From Neoceratodus forsteri (taxonomy: Eukaryota > Chordata > Ceratodontiformes > Ceratodontidae), in NCBI GenBank assembly GCA_016271365.2, contig CM057459.1:824292501-824356500 (forward strand): a stretch of 64,000 nt of DNA, written 5' to 3'. Positions 57,901-64,000 of this stretch are shown in pieces. Position 1 is the first letter of the stretch. The number at the start of each line of letters is the position of its first letter. Made by a program: the position numbers and the translations under genes. Under the pieces are notes generated by a model. That model did not search any database. It was not told the origin of the DNA and worked only from the letters and a program-made list of their open reading frames with translations.

Positions 57901-59175
57901 TTTGTTGATTCTACTGAGGTACTTAAAAGTTTCTATCATGTCCCCCCCCTCCCTTCTTTCCTCAAGGGTATACATATTAAGCTCCTTTAGTCTCTCCTCA
58001 TACGGCTTCTCTTGCAGACCTGCACCATTTTAGTTGCCCTCCTCTGAACTGCCTCTATCCTGTCTATGTCCTTGCAGAGATGGGGTCTTATACTCCGATA
58101 TGGCTCCAGATGGAGAGGCAGTTGTTAAAAAATTTGGGCTTATCACCGGAGGTGCTACTCTTTGCGAATCCTGGAAAATGCCTTGGTAAAGCAACCGGGA
58201 ACCCAACTGATAAAACAGTAAAGGCCTGGTGGATGTTTCTTACACCTTCCCAGAGAAGGAAGCAGATGAGTACAGTAGCTCAGCCTGTGTTGGGAAATCC
58301 CAATTTTTTGATTGGCAGTAAAGTCATCACTAAACGCTGGGCAGTACAGTTAGAAGGCCTCACTTTAAGTGATGTCATGCAAGACAATAGGGTTGTCCTT
58401 CCAGTGAGATGTGAGTCTATGCACTTTTTAGAAGAATACAGCTTGTCAAAATGTTGGAGAGGACTGGGAAAGAACTAGGGGGTCCACCAATAAATCCATT
58501 TACATAGGAAAATTTTTCTGCTTAAATCTATCATCTAACTCTCTGTCAAAAGTGCATACGGTGTTATTGGACTATCTCAGTCCAAGTCCCCAGCACAAAT
58601 ACTATACTGGGGTGCAGTGGCCTCTCAACAACTAGTTTGGGATGTTATCTGGAGAGGTATCAAATATATACCTATACCTAGGTACAGAATTATGCAGTAC
58701 TTTACTGTCTCAAATATGTCTTTTACCCCTAAGAAAGTATGTGATAGACAGCTAAGACAGACAGACCTATGCTTTAGATGTGGAGCCGAGCCAGGTGACA
58801 TCCTACATGTCATGTGGAATTGTTGTAAAATATGGTCACTCTGGGTAGAAATTAAATGACGAATGGATCCTATGTTAGACTATTTTGAGTTCATACTGCC
58901 TGAAGTCTGCATTTTAGGTGATATGTCGCAATTATCAGGGTCCACACCTAAATATCACCTATCATTGATGATTGTCATAGTCAAATGTTTTGTTCTGAAA
59001 TATTGGAAAGATGACCACTGCTATAACTATAAACATTGGGTGAGGGATCTTATATGGGCCCTGGGTAGAATTAGGAGATTTATGTGCTTAGTGGGCAAGA
59101 AGGGTTTGTGTGATAAAAGATGGTCAACTTTAGAGACCATTTATCTATTACAGGTTGGCAATACTGAGACATAGA
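54920..59175 (+). pseudogene. L1-like ORF2: endonuclease, RT, zinc-knuckle (broken)
   Basis: EN: GGVAVLIGKNCPYTI near 55,110, SIAYIYSPTPPDPQALALLE, HPLILVGDCNLCLNNWEDK. RT: SGEAPGPDSL near 56,300, YRSITLMNQDIKILTRILAN, PEQVGFMPGRG, SLDAKKAFDTVYHPF (motif A), VNGTRQGCPISPILFNTYLE (motif B), FTVCVDDILLHFANP near 57,000 (CVDD with both Asp, Tyr changed to Cys), SNYKLNLTKTQILPL. After the CR1 insert: YTPIWLQMERQLLKN and the knuckle CFRCGAEPGDILHVMWNC near 58,775-58,830. About ten stops or shifts. Confidence 0.88.
57567..58087 (-). mobile_element. CR1 3' fragment nested in the L1-like ORF2
   Basis: A 520 bp CR1 piece on the minus strand. It begins (plus view) GAAACATAGACTTTGACTGC, AGATAAGGACCGCTTGGCCC, which is the reversed CR1 3' block, and extends back to the RCKDIDR-type block (GTCTATGTCCTTGCAGAGAT) at 58,087. 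L1 coding resumes with YTPIWLQMERQ. No target duplication found. Confidence 0.88.
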
Positions 59176-59698
59176 TCTGTCTGTTGGGTTGCGATTACAT
59201 AAGACTACTTTGTAGTAGATTTAGATGGCTTAAGTGATCACTATATTGCTTAGTGGCAACAATCCAAAGTTTGTGTCTAGCTCTTGTAGTTTTATGGAAC
59301 TCCTAGTAGGCTCTGGGCTATGCTTTGCTGGGATGAAAATAGGTAGGGCTCTCTCTCTTTCCAGGTGACACAGCAGGGGTTCCTCAAGTAAACTAGGTTA
59401 ACAAGTTACCAACGTTATGGTATTACATTTAGCAGGTGGTGAGGACTCTATTTGTAGAGGCCTCACCCTTGGGTTCAAGGTTTTTTTTTCTATGGTGTTA
59501 ATTACCTGAAACTAAGTGTTGGTCAGATTGTGTTGTGTACCATGGAGGGTCAACCCCATTACTGTGTATGTACATAGTTTTTATTTGTATATAGGTTACA
59601 AAACCAGTTTTGGGTTTGTGGATCCTGGATTATTCCGGGATTATGTTTGTATGTCATGTCTGAAAAACTGAAACTCAATAAAGAATATTGTATAAAAA

Positions 59699-59717
59699 GG
59701 AAACACGGGGGTGATTA
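59699..59717 (+). promoter_or_regulatory. ERV polypurine tract (right copy)
   Basis: GGAAACACGGGGGTGATTA directly precedes the 3' LTR (TG at 59,718). Retroviruses prime plus-strand DNA from a purine-rich tract at this place. The tract was duplicated by the L1 insertion; the left copy is at 52,750-52,766. Confidence 0.65.
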
Positions 59718-60239
59718 TGTAGACCTACATGCCCTAGTAACCAACATGGAGACTGCCTTCAGTTCACAGTATAAGGGAACATAGAATTATGATGTTGTGC
59801 TTTATTTGTGGTCTTAGTGCACCACCTACTGACATTAGCCAAAATACAATGCTTAGCATAACTTTCTGAAAATCTCTATTGTTACCCAAAAGTACTGCTA
59901 GTCAGCTATTTTGCTTATCTACCAGTACATGCAAAAAGTTATAGTTTTGGCTGCCAGACGCCCACCTCATCCACCAATGAGAGCTGTGCACTGCAAGGCA
60001 GATGAACCGTTACTCAGGAAACAGACTTTCCTATCACACTGTATAATATGATGTAAGTTCTTTATTCACTGAGTTTTCTGCAAGATCACCTGGGTGTTCG
60101 GAGAGTTACCAAACTCCCAGCTGTTTCCAGGTAAGCTGTTTTGTATGTGTACCAGATAATAAACCTAATAGACTGCAAGACCTGTCTCTGAGTATTGTCT
60201 GCCATCAGCTCAGAGTATTCTGCCAGAACCAAGCTAACA
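59718..60239 (+). repeat. ERV 3' LTR, 522 bp
   Basis: Same ends as the 5' LTR (TGTAGACC...GCTAACA) and the same length. TATAATA-like box at 60,042-60,048, AATAAA at 60,158-60,163. Followed by CCTT (60,240-60,243), the right target duplication, and then CR1 copy B. Confidence 0.93.
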
Positions 60240-62030
60240 CCTTTGTGAGATTTGCTTCTGTCCAGAACTTATATCGAACCACACCGTGCGGTGATCACTG
60301 GTCCCCAGATGGACACCCTCCCTGACTTCTGCAACACTACCCTTGTTAGTAAGAACATGGTCCAGAATTGCTCCCTAACTAGTGGCTCCCCCACAAGTTG
60401 CCAGAGGAATGCCCCCTGCAGTGGGTCTATGATGTCCCTGCTTCTTGCTGATACTACAGCTGGGATGCTCCAGTCTACATCCGTCAGGTAGAAGTCCCCC
60501 ACCAGGAGCACCTCACCCTTATTTGCCATCTTAGGAGTCTTCCATCAGAACCTTATCCATTTCCCCCACCCCCACCCCCGTACTGGAAGTCTTTAGATCA
60601 CAACTGTTCAAATAGCGACTCTCTTCCTTGTCTCTAAGGTAACCCACAGTACCTCTGCCCCTCCATGTGTTTCCTGAATCTCTGTTGCTTACACTATCCC
60701 TCATGAAAAGAACTTCTCCTCCCTCTTTCTTACCCACCCTATCCTTCCTGAACACAGTACAGCCTGTTATACCTATGTCCCAGTTATGCAATTCATTGCA
60801 CCATGACTTGGCAATGGCAACAGTGTCCAGGTCAGCTCTGCCATAATGGGCCACTTAGGTCCAGGGTTTTATTTCTCAGACTTCAAGCATTTGCACACAT
60901 AGCCTTCAAATTCTGTTGCCACCCTGCTTGTCAACCCCCCACCATTCCTTTTTATCCTTCTTTAACCCTCTGACCTCATTCCCATCTCTTCATTTCTACC
61001 ATTTTGTATTTCTTGTTATCAGGTACCTTATATGATTTTCCTCCTTTAAGGTGTTCTCACTCACTGCTTCAGCCTGCAGGGGGCCAGTTTATGTCTCCCT
61101 ACTTCCTTCTGCCACCCCCCTCTGCAAGTTTAAATGCTTGCTAATGTAATGTTTAAAGCTCTCACTGAGGACAGTGGTCCCCCCCCAGATGGATTCAGGT
61201 CATCTTCCCTGTATAGGCCTTTATCCCTCAAGGTGAGACCCCAGTTCCTGATGAAGCCAAATCCCTCCTCTCTGCACCACTCCCTCAACCATTGGTTGAA
61301 GCTCCTGGTGCGAATTACCCTATCGTCCCACCTGTCATAGGCAGGCAGCACCTCAGAGATGGCCACTGAGCTTGCTACCTGCCTAATACTCTTCCCCAAC
61401 TCCTTGAAGCCCTCCTGCACTATCTTAGCCTTGTCCCACACCAGGTCATTAGTCCCTAGGTGGACACATCCAGCTTTCCCTCCCATCCTACTGCAGTAGT
61501 GAACCTCATAATCTGCTACCCATACCTATCAGCTGTGGTGCTGGGAAGGAACGTAACGTCCCTTCCCCTCAATTCTATACTCCTCACAATAGAGTCCCCC
61601 CACAGGAGTTGCTTTCTTCTTCTCTTGGGTTCTCTGCCACCCTTCCTCGGAACTCTACATCCTCCCTGGTCTCTACAATGAGTGCCTCCATGGGACATTG
61701 CTGCTCTGCTAGGGCAGCATAAGAATTATGTAGTGGTACCATTTGGAGGATATGCCTGTGACCCACTACCTTCACTCTGCCCGAGCCCATCATAGTCCTG
61801 CCTCTCCTCCTCCTTGGCATCCTTTGAAGCAGCAATGGTGCACTTGGTGGTCTCTGGGTGAGGCAGAAGATCTCCCCCCCAATTCTGGCCAGCTCCGCTT
61901 GGAGTCTAGCAACTTCCTTCCTCAGCCTACAGAGTGCTTCCATAGGTAGGGCAGCAGTCTCCAGAATGTCTTCCTGAAAACTGTTGCCCAAAACCATTGC
62001 GCTGCACCACTACTAACATACCTACTTACT
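60240..62030 (-). mobile_element. CR1 LINE copy B, 5' piece (ORF1 and EN)
   Basis: Sense order from 62,030 down. ORF1: ALCRLRKEVARLQAELARIG (coiled-coil), a basic PRRRRGR patch, LLWGDSIVRSIELRGRDVTF (SGNH block I, GDS), GCVHLGTNDLVW (block III, GTND), RSFNQWLREWCREEGFGFIR, then DDLNPSG where the block V His should be (Asn here). EN: ADLDTVAIAKSWCNELHNWD, GEVLLVGDFYLTDVDWS, then a shifted GPVITARCG in place of SDHCTV. It joins the middle piece once the ERV is removed. Confidence 0.88.
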
Positions 62031-62799
62031 ACCCTGTCTGTTTGTGTTTTTGCTTACATAAAACCTTTTTGTACTCCTACGCTAGATAGAGTATTTCACA
62101 TATTTCCCAATTTTTGTGTAACTCTAACTCCCCTAACTCCCTTATAGTGTGAGCTACAATAATAGTTAACAGGACCAATCCCTGAGGACTAGTACAATGC
62201 TGGCTGACTCCCACTACATTGGTTTGTTATATTACAACATTTACACAGTTAACACTGTAACCTTTAATAATATTAATTAATTTGTGGCTCTTCCTTACCT
62301 ATATCCCATTGGTGAGTGCAACAACTAACGAAAGCAGGTACTTACCCTAGCTGCTGACAGGGTCCCCTACTTCCCCACTTCCTCTGCTGATGCCTGCTGA
62401 TGCCTAAGATGCCAACCTTGTACCTGCTCAACTCCTTCATTGTTCCACTAACTCGATGGCACACAAACGTGTGGGATACAATAGGTATGCTGTCTTTTAT
62501 CCACCCCAATAGACCCTCCCCCAGACATCTGATGATACCAATAAAAGTACAGGGGGAAAATAAAAAAAGAAGTCTCCTGGAACACAGGGACAGATGTAGT
62601 CCACCCTCAGAGCTCAGTAAGCTCCTAGTTTGTTCACTGAGGGCAGAGTGGCTAAGTCTAAACTTTCAGCTGCTATCAGGAAGAGCCTCCAAGCTCTGTT
62701 GTAGCCAGCAGTCACTTCCAAAGTCAAACAATGCAGCAAAGAGCCTCTCTGGTTCCCCATATTAAACTTCAGTTGTTGTTCGCAAGTTGGAAAGGTAAA
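62031..62799. other. Anonymous sequence, possibly CR1 copy B 5' region
   Basis: No frame with a domain. It may be the 5' untranslated region of CR1 copy B (minus strand), but I see no convincing match to the corresponding part of copy A. Confidence 0.4.
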
Positions 62800-64000
62800 T
62801 ATTTTGAGATGTACATCGGTATTCGTAGCTATACTATGTACCAGTTTGGGTCACAAAGGAGTACCTTATGTGACATGGTATGCAAGTCAGGGCTGTAGCA
62901 GTTTTCTTTTTCTGGCCCCTTCCTTCCTTTGCATAGGATCGAACAAGGTAAAAATATTGCAGTGGAGACAGAGAGGAGGGATAATGCAGGAATGAGGAAC
63001 ACGATAGAATACCGAAAGTAAGACACATGGTCTGACCCTTAAATGGGAAATACATGACCTGGGCCAAATGTATATTACTTATATAGGGTCATGATAGCCG
63101 TAAGGCACCAGATTCTTTTAAGAGAGAGAATGCACTGTCTTAGTCTTAACTGATGTTCAGTTCTGAATGCAGGACACATTTGCATAGGAAGAGAGGTACC
63201 AGCCCAAAAACCTTTCTGATATAAAATCAGACATTTTGTTAAATCAGAGTTCAGATCATTAGCCCCAGTCATTTAGGGAAACCTCATTAAGAGAAGGAAC
63301 CACTATAGCTACCACGTAGGAACAGTGCTTCAATTCCTCAGAGCCTAGAGGCATGCTAAGAGGCAATGGGGTGAGCCTTGGTGGTTGGGGGTGTGTTGTA
63401 TTGTTGGGCCCATCTCCAAACAGGAGACCATTTTCCATTGTGGCTTGGAGTCCTGCCTGGCTGAGAATGACAGATTGCACAACTGAGTGTATCTGCTGCC
63501 AGTGGGCTCCCCATGGAGCTGTCAGCTGAGACTTTGTGTTATTTAATTTGGCTCTGACTATGCAGAGGATGAAGTGGGAGGAGGATCTTTTGTTATTTAT
63601 ATTATTCTTTTTGGTGTTCTCCTATCCATGCCATTGTTAGGAAGGGAACCATGGGTCCTCTTCAGGTAGGCCTTTGTAGAAAGGACGTGGGCCTTCTGAA
63701 ACCTTGGCTTGTCTTACTCTTAGGTCAGGGGTAGTGTCCATTTCCTGTGGGTCCTCCAGACAGCTTGGATCAGGGAGTTTCACCATAGGCGACAACCTTC
63801 TGATGAAGGCCTCTACCGATTTTGGAGAAAAGGAGTGGAAACTCCATTGTCGGTGATTCACAAAGTAGCAGATCATCTGAGGTCGTATGGTATCTGCAGG
63901 TACATAAAGCCATGCCTGGCTCTAGGGAACACCCATCTGTATTTTATGAGAGCTGGGAGCAATCCAGGTAGATCTGTATTTTGTGCCCCTGCCAGGATAG
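62800..64000 (-). mobile_element. L1-like LINE number 3, running off the window
   Basis: ORF1 C-terminal coding is present near the window end and is followed in sense direction by non-coding sequence down to about 62,800, which may be the inter-ORF spacer. The right part of the element lies outside the window; the left border is uncertain. Confidence 0.55.
63490..64000 (-). pseudogene. L1-like number 3 ORF1, C-terminal part
   Basis: Sense residues near 63,990-63,850 read WQGHKIQIYLDCSQLS and, in the next frame, YRWVFPRARHGFMYLQIPYD. This matches the C-terminal domain of L1 ORF1 proteins (a KIxIYxDxSxxT block, then YRWxFPFxL). The tail at 63,800-63,640 is polar and proline-rich (RLSPMVKLPDPSCLED). 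Frameshifted and incomplete at the window edge. Confidence 0.65.

Larger units (their letters stand above)
52767..59698 (+). mobile_element. Tx1/L1-like LINE, near full length, inside the ERV
   Basis: Flanked by GGAAACACGGAGGTGAT (52,750-52,766) and GGAAACACGGGGGTGAT (59,699-59,715), a 17 bp duplication with one change, typical of L1-type target-primed insertion. Contains a 5' leader, ORF1 (52,984-53,860), about 1 kb between the ORFs, ORF2 with EN, RT and zinc-knuckle (54,920-59,175), and a 3' end with CTCAATAAAGAATATTG. A CR1 fragment (57,567-58,087) is nested in ORF2. Own length about 6.4 kb. Confidence 0.92.
42725..60239 (+). mobile_element. Endogenous retrovirus with both LTRs, multiply interrupted
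   Basis: A complete provirus by layout: 5' LTR, leader, gag, protease, pol, env, 3' LTR. Three later insertions are nested in it: an 885 bp inverted-repeat element in pol, a CR1 3' stub downstream of env, and a 6.9 kb L1-like LINE next to the 3' LTR. Without these the provirus would be about 9.6 kb, the usual retroviral size. The RT and the 4 bp duplication fit a class I (gamma/epsilon-like) or spuma-like ERV; I cannot decide between them by eye. All genes are broken by many stops and shifts. Confidence 0.92.

Overview
This window holds no host gene that I can support. It is a dense graveyard of transposable elements from a vertebrate nuclear genome. Several CR1-type and L2-type LINEs, four Tx1/L1-like LINEs, a Penelope-like element, hAT-like foldback elements and one endogenous retrovirus (ERV) occur together. 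That mix fits a large amphibian genome, and the CR1 3' tails look caecilian-like to me, but the taxon is an inference. Every long open frame that reads as a protein belongs to a mobile element, and every element ORF is broken by stops or frameshifts.

Layout. 1-4,880: anonymous sequence with two small L2-like 3' ends. 4,890-8,800 (minus): a nearly complete L2-like LINE with endonuclease (EN), reverse transcriptase (RT) and a 2A-like peptide at the start of its ORF2. 9,684-10,827: a probable hAT-like element. 11,650-15,545 (plus): a CR1 LINE (copy A) with ORF1 and ORF2. 17,730-18,893: two small repeat clusters. 20,250-22,620 (plus): a Penelope-like element cut by a MITE. 25,195-32,250 (minus): a Tx1/L1-like LINE (number 1), interrupted by a 1.6 kb hAT-like foldback element and a short inverted L1 piece. 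33,765-36,300 (minus): a truncated Tx1/L1-like LINE (number 2). 62,800-64,000 (minus): the inner part of another L1-like copy running off the window.

The main structure is a set of nested insertions from about 37,030 to 62,030. The host layer is one CR1 LINE on the minus strand (copy B), whose pieces lie at 37,030-38,404, 41,976-42,724 and 60,240-62,030. An L2 LINE (38,405-41,975) sits in its RT. An ERV (42,725-60,239) sits in its endonuclease region, with two 522 bp LTRs (TG...CA) and a 4 bp target duplication CCTT. Inside the ERV are an 885 bp inverted-repeat, Penelope-like element in pol (14 bp target duplication), a CR1 3' stub downstream of env, and a near full-length Tx1/L1-like LINE (52,767-59,698) with a 17 bp target duplication, lodged in the polypurine tract 2 bp from the 3' LTR. 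That L1 carries another CR1 3' fragment (57,567-58,087). The order of events can be read directly: CR1 copy B, then the ERV, then the L1, then the CR1 fragment.

I did not find a new functional system. The most interesting leads are the dated nesting series, a hammerhead-ribozyme-like motif in the Penelope-like insertion, the 2A-like peptide of the L2 element, the SGNH-esterase signature of CR1 ORF1, and the two-arm foldback element. Boundaries were placed by eye and may be off by some tens of bases unless a target duplication fixes them.
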